Positions 11,104 through 22,172 of a DNA stretch of 64,000 nucleotides are shown piece after piece. Both the position numbers and the translations under genes were made by a program. The stretch comes from Diploptera punctata (lineage: Eukaryota; Arthropoda; Insecta; Blattodea; Blaberidae): NCBI GenBank assembly GCA_030220185.1, contig JASPKZ010003844.1, positions 2,029,001 to 2,093,000 on the forward strand. Direction: 5' to 3'. The notes below the pieces were generated by a model. It ran no database searches and was not told the origin of the DNA. It saw only the letters and a list, made by a program, of their open reading frames with translations. Each line of letters begins with the position of its first letter. Within the stretch, counting starts at the first letter, position 1.

Positions 11104-11161
<58 letters not shown>
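11103..11161. repeat. (AAT)n microsatellite
   Basis: About 19 pure units, forming the tail of the minus-strand LINE remnant next to it. Confidence 0.95.
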
Positions 11162-11162
<1 letters not shown>

Positions 11163-11379
11163 TCCTATAATTTGATTAAGTAATTGGCTTGCTAAAGGAA
11201 GTTTAAAATATAAAGATAAAAGTATACATGGAACACGGCTATATATTATATTGTCTAAGGAAATATGTAGTGAGGTTTTTCTAGAACTGTTCTTGAGTCG
11301 GGCAGTCCTTGATATACGAGGGGAGGGAATTCCAGAGTCGGGTGGTTGAAACAAGGAAAGATGAGGAATAGTGAGATGT
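11162..11379 (-). pseudogene. LINE-A-like C-terminus
   Basis: Minus-strand reading gives GNSLPSYIKDCPTQEQF-like sequence (compare WNSLPQEISDCRTLASFK at 49490-49560) followed by an AT-rich UTR and the (TAT)n tail. It is interrupted by SINE S2 and resumes for about 50 bp after 11708. Confidence 0.6.
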
Positions 11380-11391
11380 TCGATGTAGAGG

Positions 11392-11695
11392 TAAGGTAAA
11401 GTGTTCCCACTACAGGCCTCAGGAGGCCCTTGGGGTAGTAGGAGGTTAAGGCTCCCACTTTTTCTTGACAATCGGCACTTGATGTCAGCCGGGTTGTCAG
11501 GCCTGCGTGACGGCCGCCTTTACCCCAGAACAAGCGTCTGGTACTCATTTCAGTTAGAGGCTGAGTCGACCCCAGGGCCATAGTGCCGCCAGAAGGTTTG
11601 GGTCAGTTTAAAAATCCTGACACCACCGGGACTCGAACCCTCGACCTTCCGGCTTGTAGCGCAGTGCCTTAACCACTACGCTACGGCGTGCCCCC
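11392..11695 (-). repeat. SINE S2 (tRNA-derived), full length with 12-bp TSD
   Basis: Minus-strand head CGTAGCGTAGTGGTTAAGGC (A box, about 11667-11687) and GAGGGTTCGAGTCCCGG (B box around 11630-11640). The body of about 230 bp ends at the TSD. TCGATGTAGAGG occurs at both 11380-11391 and 11696-11707, which fixes the element at 304 bp. A second copy is at 41294-41605. Confidence 0.92.
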
Positions 11696-11759
11696 TCGAT
11701 GTAGAGGAACAGAGTTAAATAAGGGTTATATGCAGATTTACGTGCTTACGTATTTATTT

Positions 11760-12264
11760 TACAGTGGATACAATTTACATGGTTCTTCAGCGTTTCGTGA
11801 GTTGTAAGGTTAACAATGCCTAGCGACGATATGTTGAAATAATTTTTGACATTATCAATTTTATTTAATTCAATTACATTAAAATATATTAACTTTATTC
11901 ATAATTATTATTCTACTTTCACAAATCCAATCCTATGTCTGAAATGTGGTTTAACATTCCTTGAATGGATATTTTAAATAACTGGCTTGTTAAGGCCACC
12001 TGAATTATAACCAATTAATGTTTGTCACCTTAAGTTCTTTTTTTAAATAGTAGTATCAAATACTTCAAATATTTCACGAACATTATGCTTTAACTTACTG
12101 CGTTCTTTGATGTCAGTTTTCGTATAATTGACAATATATTTGTATAGCCTATACAGTATTTTATAAACAAGATATTACGAACAAATTAAATTTAATATAA
12201 CTAAGTGTGTGTATATATATAAATTATCTAGAATATCTAGTTTTAAGAGTAAAAACTAAACTAC
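11760..12264. other. AT-rich stretch, nothing recognised
   Basis: No gene or shared repeat was identified. Confidence 0.4.
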
Positions 12265-12603
12265 AAGCGCGTCAGGCCTAGGAGGCTCTTGGCCTAGCAT
12301 TCGGCTGCTGGCCTCACGTCCTCATATATTAATCACAGAGGTAGACGATCATCGAGCGTGTAGGGGTAACATATGGTCAGCATGTCGGTTCCCCCAATCG
12401 TTATAGTTGGTCTTCTCAACCTGGAGTCGCTACTTATTGTAACTACCCAAATGCTTCACGATGCTGGGTGGATACCGGTCCCATACTGGCTGAAATTCCA
12501 TGAGAAAATTTCTTCCCTATGGTGATGGGGACTTGAACCTGCGCAAGTCTCGCAGCTCTGCGCCAAGGCTTCTTGCCTTAACAAAATGGCTACGGCGCGG
12601 GAC
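12265..12603 (-). repeat. SINE S5 (tRNA-derived)
   Basis: The minus-strand head begins GTCCCGCGCCGTAGCC and has B-box-like CAGGTTCAAGTCCCC (about 12527-12541). The body contains CCCAGCATCGTGAAGC, GTAGCGACTCC-type sequence and AGGCCTAGGAGG-type 3' blocks. Further copies are at 57045-57427 and, decayed, 56545-56735. Family length is about 340-380 bp. Confidence 0.75.
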
Positions 12604-13599
12604 AGTTTTAAGAGTAATATAGCTGATTTGTATTCTTTTAACTAGCAATACCTTTCAGTTGTTATTGAGTGAGTATTTAATGACGTTCTTTAACAGCTTC
12701 TGTCATTAGCGTCTCAATGTAATTCTGGAGGTTAAAGGAGTGATAAATTTTGCATGCTGACCTTTTATTTCTGAGTCCTAAATCTACGACACTGGGCTAA
12801 CGGCTTTACCACCTTTCCGAAAGAAGCCATGCAGAGGATTCCTGGCACTTAAACTCCATCGAACCCGATCAACTTTTGAGCCAGTAGAGTTTAGTTTATA
12901 TTATTTTGGGGATTCGTTTAAAAATCAAGTTATAGGCCTACTTTTAGAAAAAATGAATATCCATAACTAATTGTTCTATATTGAAGATTACTTAAAAATA
13001 CATTAGGCTATATTTTCTTAATATGTAAATGAACATTGACGTCCAATGTTTTAATATAAGTGCTGGGGTTATTAATGTCATCTTTAATTTAAAGTCGTCT
13101 TACAAATTGCGGAAAATATTCAAATAAAGATACGATCCTCTAAATTTTAAATACCCGATTAGGAGAAATATTATATTTTTTACTACAGCTGTAGGATATA
13201 TAAAATATTTTATGTTTACGGAGGTATTAACGTTTCTTAATTATATAGTGCACGAAAAAATTATATATGTACGTAAGGAATCAAATAATATCTTAAAATT
13301 ACAAGAACATGTTTTAAATAAATTCACTTAGACAAATTTTATAAGCCTTATTTCACTATACCATAAATATTAAATTTAATGTCACTACCATGTTTTGTTA
13401 CTCGAATCTAACACTGAAATACACCCGAATTTTGTACCCCGATAAAATAATTTTGAAACATAAAATCAAATTATGTGGATTGCGATTATATTCAGTTTAT
13501 TAATCACATAAAAAATAAAAACATGGTTTCTCAAGAGTACAGGAAGAAAAAACAATTCAAAATCACTCAAGAATCCATAGAGCCAAAGCACACAGAGCT
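12604..13599. other. AT-rich stretch, nothing recognised
   Basis: 12770-12870 (GGGCTAACGGCTTTACCACC region) may be an old tRNA-like relic but cannot be assigned. No coding. Confidence 0.35.
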
Positions 13600-13697
13600 A
13601 CCACACCTATAATTCCCTAGTAAAGCTTCAAAGCATAGCATAAAATGCTATGAAAGCAGTGAAAGACCTGCCCTCGGGCAGAATTACTATGGATGGA
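13600..13697 (+). repeat. SINE S1, 3' third
   Basis: CCACACCTATAATTCCCTAG through AAAGCATAGCATAAAATGC to CTCGGGCAGAATTACTATGG. Confidence 0.85.
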
Positions 13698-14575
13698 AAG
13701 CACACAGGATTTCCAAAGTATACAGCTCAAATTATCACACATGGTAGAATTAGAGTGACTGTTTCGGACATCAAGAGGCCTTGACGTACTGTTAAATTAA
13801 AAAAAAAACTGAGTTTAGTTTAAGAGAGAGTATTTTATTTAAAGTCCTAGCTTCCAGAGATATTTGAGAGAGTTTGAAAAAATTCCATAACTATTATGTC
13901 CTATGTATCGAGATTAGTGATTACCATTTTCAACATGTCCTATTAAGTAGGATCTGTTTGTACATGCAAAGGAAGTAACGGAAGCATTCACAAGATCTCG
14001 TGAAGTCGGGAATGGACATTTCCTTACCAATGATCATCATTAAGCATTAGTTTTGGATTCCATGATCATCTATATTGATTTCTCCTTTCAAATTCAGACG
14101 TATATTTTAAATTTTTTGTCAACATTCACAGAACATTTTATGAGATATGACATGTTTCCTTCCATACACATGAGGACTTAAAATCTGAAATTTCTTCTAC
14201 TTTATAAGTATCATTCTGTATAAATACTGGGAAAGAAATAAAAATACACTTAGCTTTAACCAATAATACGACGAAACATTAAGTTAGGTCATAAAAGAAT
14301 TTTCTATATAGCAGTGTTATAGTTCAATAAATTATTTCCAGCGAGAAACATAAAACTTCGATAGAGTTTCAATTCTGCCTCACCCATCTCTTGAAACTCG
14401 TAACTCTACTATCGACCTCATTGGAAAAATTGATTAGCTGCAACATAAAATGAAGTCATCATTTAAAATGTATATGTAAAAGTATAATATATCGGTACTG
14501 GTCAGTATATCATAGAGTACAAAATCACAGGTTAAAACTCAGCCGAGTATAATGGTTTTTAAAGACATAAAAATC
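13698..14575. other. AT-rich stretch, nothing recognised
   Basis: No open frame or shared repeat supported. Confidence 0.4.
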
Positions 14576-14579
14576 ACGA

Positions 14580-14670
14580 ATTTATTTCCGGGAGGGAAGT
14601 AAAGCCGTGGGTCCGTATAGTAGGCTATATTTACGGCACGTAAAAGACCCTCAAGCCTGAAATATATATT
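14580..14670 (+). repeat. SINE S3, decayed middle fragment
   Basis: CCGGGAGGGAAGTAAAGCCG, GTGGGTCC and GTAAAAGACCCTCAAGCCTG match the S3 body at 53305-53380. Confidence 0.55.
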
Positions 14671-15520
14671 TTCATGTCCAGAATCTTATTAATCTAGAAA
14701 GAGCAGTATTTATAAATATATAACATCTATTAAAAGTTATTTGTCATATATAAATACGAGTATTAATGGCATATATGTACTTTAAATAGTTCACTGAATT
14801 TCTACCTGAGTAATTAATAAGTGTTGTTAAATACAATATTAACTAGTAGTAGTATTATTATTCAGTTTTTATAACTAACAAAACAAATGCTACAAGGCTG
14901 GATTAGGCATTGATGTAATCGCCGTAACAAGATAATTCCGTGGCCACCGCGGACGCCAAAACCGACTTTCTGCGTTTTTTATTTTAATTTTGTTTTAATT
15001 TTACATTAAAGTATCACAATCTGGGACCTCCACGAAGACGTAAATGGGATTATCTTTTCATAGAACGTGCAGGAAGTCATTCGTCAAGTAGACCGAAAAA
15101 CAGGAAGTTCTAGAAAAACGTAATACAAGCGAATAGTGGCAGAAAACAGTGTGGTAGAACTAATTAAGTCGGCAAAAATCAATATATGTTGAACCAGTGA
15201 AAGAAGTTCGAAGCGCGACTATCTAATTGCATGAAGTAGTTCACCACTCGAGACATGTAATACACCTGTTCTCGGAGGGAGCTCGTTTTGCTCTGCTGTC
15301 GTTGGCGAGAGGAATGAGGTAGAGGGAGGAATGAGGTAGAGGGAGGATCAGAGGGGGATCATGAAGACGTTCATTCCTAGAACTGCGTAGATATAATGCT
15401 GCCATACAAATCTATTTAAATTCATTATTCTTATCTTATAATACTATTATATATATTATATATAAAAGCCTTTAATATATTCTACATATAATATAATTTC
15501 GAAAGGAATAATACAATTTA
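14671..15520. other. No gene; one short tandem repeat
   Basis: AGGAATGAGGTAGAGGG occurs twice in tandem at about 15311-15344. Otherwise AT-rich and unassigned. Confidence 0.4.
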
Positions 15521-15521
15521 A

Positions 15522-15653
15522 TAATACTAATAATAATAATATTAATAATAAATAATAATAATAAATAATAATAATAAATAATAATAATAAATAATAATAA
15601 TAAATAATAATAATAAATAATAATAATAAATAATAATAATAATAATAATAATA

Positions 15654-15693
<40 letters not shown>
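15522..15693. repeat. AAT-based microsatellite with ~16-bp higher period
   Basis: Blocks of (AAT)4-5 separated by AAAT give a repeating 16-bp pattern (AATAATAATAATAAAT). It then becomes pure (AAT)n to 15693. Confidence 0.9.
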
Positions 15694-15695
<2 letters not shown>

Positions 15696-15779
15696 GATCA
15701 TAGATCTCCAAAATCTAATCAAATTGAATGAAAAAAAATATGAGAAACAAAATATAATTACATATATAATATATTTTCT

Positions 15780-15965
15780 CAATCCTTAAATTGGTAACAT
15801 CAGTTGGTTTAATTTGTTTAATATTTTAAATAAACAGAAGAAAACGAACAAAAATGAACCAATCAAATGTGTGTCTAATTATGTAACACATACCTAATAA
15901 TAACAGCCTATATAAGATTCTGTATTTTGCTAATTTATGGGTAGAACTTGATGTATTTTTATTCA
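15780..15965. repeat. Two-copy interspersed repeat (copy 1)
   Basis: Shares ACATCAGTTGGTTTAATT, TTTAATATTTTAAATAAA, AAATGTGTGTCTAATTA and CCTAATAATAACAG with 50812-51010. The class is unknown. Confidence 0.65.
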
Positions 15966-16255
15966 CTAAGATTTAAGGTGATCCTACTGAGAGATATATT
16001 TTAACGAAACTATTATTTATGATATTATTTCATATTTTTGGGCCTAATATTTTTATAATTAAAAAAGTAAATAGCAATATTAAACATACAAGTAATGTAC
16101 CTTGTTAAAAATTAAACACTTTGGATTAATATCTTGTTTTGTAATAAAATGTTTCCACCGATACAGTGTTCAAATTATTGGAATGATCATCTGTCCTCCA
16201 TGTACACCTGAATGATTTTGCTCGACATTATTTACGAACACCACTGTGCTTTCAA

Positions 16256-16620
16256 ATGAGGGAAGGTATACGTGACATCAACATTTCTCCTCAAGTCCTC
16301 GCCCAATACTCTATCGTCCCACAACAATTGAAAAATCATGTTCACCAGTCGATGTTGCCTGATGTAAACTTATCCTCTTTGAGGAGGCCTTTGCTCTTAA
16401 TGAGGCATTTACTTTCATTTAACATTAAAGAAGCTGTCTTTGTGCCGCTCTTGAATGATCTGCAAACACACATAAAGGACATCGTCAATACCATGGATTG
16501 TACCATGTTACGTTGAATGTTGGAGGAACTAGAATAATTATCGTGTTGATGTCGGCCGTGTGACTCGAGATAAACGCATTGAACATGCGTTGAAGTCAAA
16601 CCAAAATTTCACAGTTACTG
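16256..16620 (+). pseudogene. IS630/mariner-like transposase C-terminal remnant
   Basis: One frame reads FNIKEAVFVPLLNDLQ, DIVNTMDCTMLR, then MLEELE. After a frame change (about 16535) it reads NYRVDVGRVTRDKRIEHALK. This matches the C-terminal style of a widespread insect DDE transposase group (..IKDxVYVPPLP.., ..RVWEELDYRxDVCRVTxGxHIEHL). The DDE core is not recognisable upstream. A dead fragment; family assignment is by pattern only. Confidence 0.6.
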
Positions 16621-16677
16621 TATCTATTTATAATTAATTCATAAATGTAGATTTATTAGTTTGAATGTAACGAATTT

Positions 16678-16915
16678 GATCAGCCTCGTGGGCTAGTGGT
16701 CAGCGTTTCTGACTATATTTCATGAGGTTCCAAGTTCGATTCCTCAACAGACCATAGGAAATTTTCTTGAAGGGAATTGTTCCTGTGGTTATCCATGGTT
16801 TGGAATTTAGGTTAAGAATTCTCCTGGCGCTTCTTATTATTCACCATCCATCATACATCGTCGTGGTAACGTAACTCCGCTTTACAGGTGCCTCAACCTA
16901 AGAAATTACAATTCC
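16678..16915 (+). repeat. SINE S4 (tRNA-derived)
   Basis: Head with an A box, GGGCTAGTGGTCAGCG (16690-16705), and a B box, AGTTCGATTCC (16733-16743). The body includes AAGGGAATTGTTCC, AAGAATTCTCCTGGCGCTTC and GGTAACGTAACTCCGC. Copies in reverse at 54975-55240 and 39515-39675, and forward in part at 19066-19212. Confidence 0.78.
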
Positions 16916-17642
16916 GCCAATGCTAGGGGAGAAAACAGAAATGTCATAAAAGATAACCTGGTGGCATTGGGCAAAAAAAATGTAACGACTTTATAAATAC
17001 CCGGAGATCTTTTTGAATTACCTTGTATAATTCTGACTTTTTTACACATAAGTTCGGCTGCATTTGTTCCAAATCTGTATTTCATGATTACCTGCATTCT
17101 ATGGATAGAATTCTCGGTTCAATATTGATACATAAAGCTACTATAGAATTACGACGTTGTGTATGTAGACCTGATCATAAAGAGTTAAGAGTTAAGTGCA
17201 CAGCAACTTAAAAATTGAATAACTCACATTTTGTGAAAGAAGTGAAAGTATGGTATGAAACTTTCAACAAAGAAAAGAGAAAGTATTCTTGCAGGAAAAG
17301 AAGATTAAAGAAGAACACTTTATCACATGTGAGGCGTGTTGCTTGTATTTTGTGTTAAATAACAGCAAACTGTGCTCAACCTTAAATACAGAGTAGATTA
17401 GCCAACGCAAACCAGATTAAGTTTAAATAATTGCTTCTTTAACAGAAGGTAATTTAGGATAAAACTGCATAATTTCCCGTGTAGGCGACGCCGAATGTAG
17501 TTTTAAATATTAAACTTTTAGTCTCTGTTGCCACCGCGATAACATACGAGTAAGTAAATTTGTTATGTATTCTAAAATTAAAATCACGAGACCTCAAATA
17601 CCAGATTGTCAAATTTTCATAAATATTGAAATTAAAAATATT
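16916..17642. other. No recognised gene
   Basis: AT-rich. Short open frames lack domains. Confidence 0.4.
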
Positions 17643-17655
17643 ATTTATTTTTTAT

Positions 17656-18008
17656 ATGTTTTAATAAGATCAGCTGGAAAATCTAGAATGGATAGAATAC
17701 GAAATAAAGAAATAAGGGAAATTATGGGTGTACAAGAGGAGCCGGACATCATATACATCATAGAAAAGAAAAGATTGCAGTGGTATGGTCATGTCAAACA
17801 AATGCCAGAGCAAAGATTGCCAGAAATGGTTATGGAATGGATACCAATGGAAAGGAGGAAGAGAGGAAGACCGAAGAAAACTTGGATAGAAGGGGTACAA
17901 GTAGCTATGAATATCAGAGGAATTGAGGAAAATCAATGGATGGATAGAGAGGAATGGCGTTTGGTTTCCGGAAGACGGCGGCAGCTGCCATGATACCGGA
18001 TGATGATG
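17656..18008 (+). pseudogene. LINE-C C-terminal fragment with candidate 13-bp TSD
   Basis: Frame to 17993 reads KSRMDRIRNKEIREIMG, LQWYGHVKQMPEQRLPEMV, RRKRGRPKKTWIEGV and WMDREEWRLVSGRRRQLP, then a stop and (GAT)n. ATTTATTTTTTAT occurs at 17643-17655 and 18009-18021. The repeat is low complexity but correctly placed for a TSD. It is a 5'-truncated LINE end with an intact C-terminus. Confidence 0.82.
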
Positions 18009-18027
18009 ATTTATTTTTTATTTAGGA

Positions 18028-18275
18028 ATATTCCATAATACAGTGTTTCTCCTTCAATCCAAAGTGATTTGTCGCCAGAGGTTCCTGTCTAAAACGTCTT
18101 CTTCCCTCAAATACTTATCTTCACTCCATCCATCCATCCATCATTCTCTAGGCCTGCCTCTTCTACTTCTTCCATTAGCTTTCCAATTAAGGATCTTCTT
18201 TGGTATTCTCTCTTCATCCATGCTCATGAGGTGTCCATACCATTTCAACCGTTTTTTTTTTATTTTTCTTAATAC
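18028..18275 (-). pseudogene. LINE-C-like C-terminal fragment
   Basis: Minus-strand reading gives RLKWYGHLMSMDEERIPKKI, NWKANGRSRRGRPRE, a stop, then DVLDRNLWRQITLD. Same architecture as LINE-C (WYGH..M..ER..K, RRGRP) but a different subfamily. A TCCATCCATCCATCCATC tract interrupts it. Confidence 0.75.
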
Positions 18276-18369
18276 TTTTTTTCGACTTGCATAATTTCTG
18301 TTATTGTGCTGTTTCTAATTAATAATGATAATAATAATAATGATAATAATTTATTTATATAGAGATCTT

Positions 18370-18552
18370 CAATGTTTATCACATCTTTCCGTGCCTAATG
18401 TTTTATTTTCCTTCTCCACTCATTTCTATCCTTCCACTCCATGTTCTCCAGTCTTTTGTTCTAATTCTAGTTCTTATTTCTTGCATCCACGAGTTTCGAG
18501 ATCTTCCTTTCCTCCTACTTCCAGGTGGACACCATTCCAATGTATTTCTAGG

Positions 18553-18556
<4 letters not shown>
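18370..18556 (-). pseudogene. LINE C-terminal fragment
   Basis: Minus-strand reading gives YLEIHWNGVHLEVGGKEDLE, equivalent to the LEW.PPGRRKRGRP region, then TRGCKK and KTGEHG. Bounded by (AAT)n at 18557. Frameshifts are likely. Confidence 0.5.

Positions 18557-18594
<38 letters not shown>
18557..18594. repeat. (AAT)n microsatellite
   Basis: About 12 units between a LINE fragment and the S1 head. Confidence 0.95.
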
Positions 18595-18596
<2 letters not shown>

Positions 18597-18597
<1 letters not shown>

Positions 18598-18722
18598 CCA
18601 CCGCTGTGGTCTCGAGGAGCGTGCTCCCCTGTATCACGCTGCGACCCGGTTTCGATCCCCGGTCGTGACAAGTTTCCAGGGTAATGTGTTTTTCGTGGTT
18701 TTTCCTCAGCCACTTTTAATTA
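18597..18722 (+). repeat. SINE S1 head
   Basis: CCACCGCTGTGGTCTCGAGG (A-box region) and CGGTTTCGATCCCCGGTC (B box), then GTGTTTTTCGTGGTTTTTCC. The S1 middle block CAGGAAATTTTAAGGCCC resumes at 19008, so this S1 copy may be split by the LINE-A UTR sequence in between. Confidence 0.8.
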
Positions 18723-18744
18723 TCCAATTACTTACTATATATTT

Positions 18745-18860
18745 AATTTTTCTCCAGAATTAAATTTATTCTATATCATTAATATTATTTTTTTTCCAAT
18801 TGTTCTATCTTGTACATTTTATTTCATTCGTTAAATCTAAAGTAAATCAAAATGTATTGC

Positions 18861-18921
<61 letters not shown>

Positions 18922-19005
18922 TAATTGTATTGTAGATATATGCTAACTAAGTGATATTCTTATTTATTGTAATTTAGATGTAACAGCAAGTTTTGTATTT
19001 TTTCT
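18745..19005 (+). pseudogene. LINE-A-type 3' UTR fragment with (AAT)n
   Basis: TTCGTTAAATCTAAAGTAAA and TCAAAATGTATT match the reverse of 50520-50600. An (AAT)n tract (18866-18920) lies within it. Non-coding. Confidence 0.5.
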
Positions 19006-19007
19006 AT

Positions 19008-19060
19008 TCAGGAAATTTTAAGGCCCAAACGGTCCCCAAACTCCATCTGGCTATCAATGC
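19008..19060 (+). repeat. SINE S1 middle fragment
   Basis: CAGGAAATTTTAAGGCCCAA, ACGGTCCCCAAA, CATCTGGC. Confidence 0.6.
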
Positions 19061-19065
19061 CATCA

Positions 19066-19212
19066 ATACTGTATTCGTCTCATTAGATTAAGTTTAGTGT
19101 AATGTCTCTCCTGGCGCATAATTACCATCATCACCTTTTATATCACCGGGGCAGTATAACCCGCCTTCCAGGCGCCTTAATATCAGAAGAGGGACACAAG
19201 TACTCTATGCCA
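19066..19212 (+). repeat. SINE S4 3' fragment
   Basis: CTCTCCTGGCGCATAATTAC, CCGCCTTCCAGGCGCCTTAA and TATGCCAGGAGACAA match the S4 3' half. Confidence 0.6.
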
Positions 19213-19257
19213 GGAGACAATATAAGAAAGGTAATGGACAACTGGGGGGGCAGGGAG

Positions 19258-20278
19258 TGAAAAAGAGGAGTAGAAGAGAAGAAGAAGAAGAAGAAGAAGA
19301 GAGAAGAAGAAGAAGAAGAAGAAGAAGAAGAAGAAGAAGAAGAAGAAGAAGAAGAAGAAGAACAAGAAGAAGAAGGACAAACAAGAAGAAGAAGAAGGAA
19401 AACAAGAAGAAGAAGAAGGAACAAAAAGAAGAAGAAGAAGGAAAACAAGAAGAAGAAGAAGGAAAAAAAGAAGAAGAAGAAGGACAAAAAAGAAGAAGAA
19501 GAAGGACAACAAAGAAGAAGAAGGAGGAAAAAAAGAAGAAGAAGGAGGAAAACAAAGAAGAAGAAGGAGGACAAAAAGAAGAAGAAGGAGGACAAAAAGA
19601 AGAAGAACGAGGAAAAAAAGAAGAAGAAGAGGAGGACAAACAAGAAGAAGAAGGAGGACAACAAGAAGAACAAAAAAGCAAAAAGAAACAGAAGAACAAA
19701 AACAAACAAGACGAACAAAACAAAGAAGAAGAACAACAAGAAGAAGAAACAACAACAACAAGAAGAAGAAAAAAACAACAACAACAAAGAACAACAACAA
19801 CAACAACAAGAAGAACAACAACAAACAATAATAAAAACAACAACAATAATAAGAACAACAAACAATAATAATAACAAACAACAATAAGTAAGAACAACAA
19901 CAATAATAATAACAACAACAAGAATAATAACAACAACAAAAATAATAATAACAACAACAACAATAATAATAACAACAACAACAATAATAATAACAACAAC
20001 AACAATAATAACAACAACAACAATAATAACAACACAACAATAATAACAACAACAATAATAACAACAACAATAATAACAACAACAATAATAATAACAATAA
20101 CAGCAATAACAATAATAATAATAACAATAATAATAATAACAATAACAATAATAATACCAATAATAATAACAATAACAATAATAATACCAATAATAATAAC
20201 AATAATAATAACAATAATAATAACAACAATAATAATAACAATAATAATAAAAACAATAATAATAACAACAATAATAAT
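19258..20278. repeat. 1-kb compound microsatellite: GAA/GGA, then CAA/AAC, then AAT/AAC
   Basis: The plus strand is almost purely A/G to about 19680, with GAAGAAGAA(GGA) blocks. AAC/CAA units take over to about 19860, then AAT mixed with AAC to 20278. There are almost no T residues in the first 550 bp. Long open frames on both strands translate only to Lys/Glu/Arg or Leu/Phe/Ser/Tyr runs and are not genes. The GAA part is a candidate triplex-forming tract. Confidence 0.95.
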
Positions 20279-21830
20279 TTTTCAATTATTATAAAAGTCT
20301 TTGGACTGACAATAGCTATGAAGATACAATTTTCTGAAATAATAATGAGACAGATTCCATAATATCATTGGAAGAATTGAACAATAGTTTAAAGAAATTA
20401 AAAAATGGGAAGGCAACTGGCACAGATGGCTTAAATTCTGAATTGTACAAATATGCAGGCAAACAGTTCCATGAAAGACTGTTGTCCTTCTTTAATAATG
20501 TATTCAAAAATGCAGATATACCACAAGAATGGAAGACAAGCATTGTTATACCCCTGTTCAAGAAAGGAGACAAGAGAAAAATGGACAACTATAGGGGAAT
20601 CAGTTTGTTAAACACATGCTACAAAATTTATGCAGACATTTTAAATGGAAAATTGAAAAGTTTCAGTGAAAAATTCCTTATGGAATGTCAAAATGGATTT
20701 AGGAAAGGACGATCTTGTATTGATTCAGCATTTTCTGTTAAACTATTGCTTGAAAAAAGAATAGAATTCATCTTAGAAACACATTTTGCTTTCATAGATT
20801 TTGAAAAAGCATTCGACACAGTCAAGAGATCAAAACTCTTAAATATATTGGAAGACAGAAATATACCAAATTTACTTCGGCAGAACATACAAAATATTTA
20901 CAAAGACAACACCATAAAGATTAAATTAATTAACAGATTTTCTGAAGAAGTAATTATAAATCGTGGTGTGAGACAAGGCTGCCCCCTATCCCCAACACTT
21001 TTTGCAATTTATATCAATGAATTAATATGTTGCTGGAACAAAACATATAAATTTGGAATAAGAATATCAGAAAATAGAAAATTAAACACCCTATTGTTTG
21101 CAGATGACCAAATAATAATAGCAAATTCCGAAGATAATCTACAGAAAGGTCTGTATGAACTTAACAAAATTACAGAAGAATATGGATTAAAGATATGTAC
21201 AGAAAAGACAAAAATTATGGCATTTCAAGGTGTAGATCCTGTCAGAAGTAAAATTGTACTGGACAATAAAATTTTGGAGCAGGTGAATAATTTTACATAT
21301 CTAGGATGCAATATCTCATATGAAGAAGAAAAGGATGTAAATGCAAAAATATCTAAATTTTTAAGAATGTTAGGGTTAATAAATTCTATCTTCAAGCCAC
21401 AGTTAGTCCAAAAGCATTCAAGACTGAAAGTGTATAAAACACTGGCTCTTCCAACTCTTTTGTATGGTAGCGAAGTATGGACGTTGAAACAGAAGGATAT
21501 ACAGAGACTTAGATCTGCTGAAATGAGATATCTTCGGAGGACTGCAGGATACACACTACTAGATCACAAAAAAAAATGAAGACATCTTGAAGAATTACAC
21601 ATGGAATCTTTAGAAAACAAAATTTCTGATTATAAGTCAAGATGGATACAACATGTTCATCGAATGAAAGATCACAGAATAACCAAACAAATGTTAAGAT
21701 ATCAACCTGCAGGAAGAAGAAGACCAGGACGTCCACTCAAAAGACTTCTGGATGGTGTTTCTCTTGAGGCCAAAACAAGTCAACAAATGGCCTAAATTCG
21801 TGAATGTACTATGATGATGATGATAATAAT
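20279..21830 (+). pseudogene. LINE-D non-LTR reverse transcriptase, 5'-truncated, one frameshift
   Basis: The best preserved polymerase in the window. In-frame similarity begins before any ATG (IISLEELNNSLKKLKNGK), so the 5' end was lost, with the microsatellite at the break. The order is KNGKATGTDG, IVIPLFKKGDKRKMDNYRGI, NGFRKGRSCIDS, motif A FIDFEKAFDTV, motif B NRGVRQGCPLSPTLFAIYIN, motif C LLFADDQIII (about codons 243-250 from 20368), ICTEKTKIMAFQG, NNFTYLGCNIS, LPTLLYGSEVWTLKQ and MRYLRRTAGYTLLDHKKK. The frame breaks in a run of nine A (21568-21576). It then continues as WIQHVHRMKDHRITKQ, GRRRPGRPLKRLLDG and AKTSQQMA (stop 21795), followed by (GAT)n/(AAT)n. The catalytic Asp residues are intact, so a young dead copy. 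Confidence 0.93.
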
Positions 21831-21892
21831 AACAACAACAATAATAATAACAACAACAATAATAATAACAATAATAATAACAATAATAATAC
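21808..21892. repeat. (GAT)n then (AAT/AAC)n microsatellite
   Basis: Begins as the LINE-D (GAT)n tail at 21812 and changes to AAT/AAC units. Confidence 0.9.
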
Positions 21893-22172
21893 TATGAAGT
21901 GGATTGTTGAAGTCAAAAAGGACTTAAAACTGGCAGGAATTACTAAAGAAGATATCCCAAACAGAGATATATTTAGAATTAAGGTGAATAAGTGGCAAGT
22001 TGACCAAGAGGACAAATCGAAGAAAAGAACTGGAACAACTTGGACAGATGATAGAAATCAAGCTCATAGCAAAGGAATGAAAGAAATTTTGGCTGAAAGG
22101 AAACTCCTCTAAGTACTTTGCGTTGTCCTACATGGGCTCATCCGCAATAAAAAAATAATAATAACAATAATA
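21893..22172 (+). pseudogene. LINE 3'-end fragment, different subfamily
   Basis: Frame to 22112 reads MKWIVEVKKDLKLAGITKED, RDIFRIKVNKWQVDQ, KKRTGTTWTDDRNQAHSKGM and KEILAERKLL then a stop. The downstream sequence GTTGTCCTACATGGGCTCAT and an (AAT)n tail complete the end. The W.....D...AGI...D..DR..FR pattern is typical of LINE C-termini. No other copy is in the window. Confidence 0.7.

Noticed and set aside
17565..17993. Host gene encoding a basic RNA-binding-like protein
   Set aside because: WYGHV, RRKRGRP and the (GAT)n tail with candidate TSDs identify a LINE C-terminus.
19143..20285. Long Leu/Phe/Ser or Lys/Glu/Arg open frames
   Set aside because: Translation of the GAA/AAC/AAT microsatellite.
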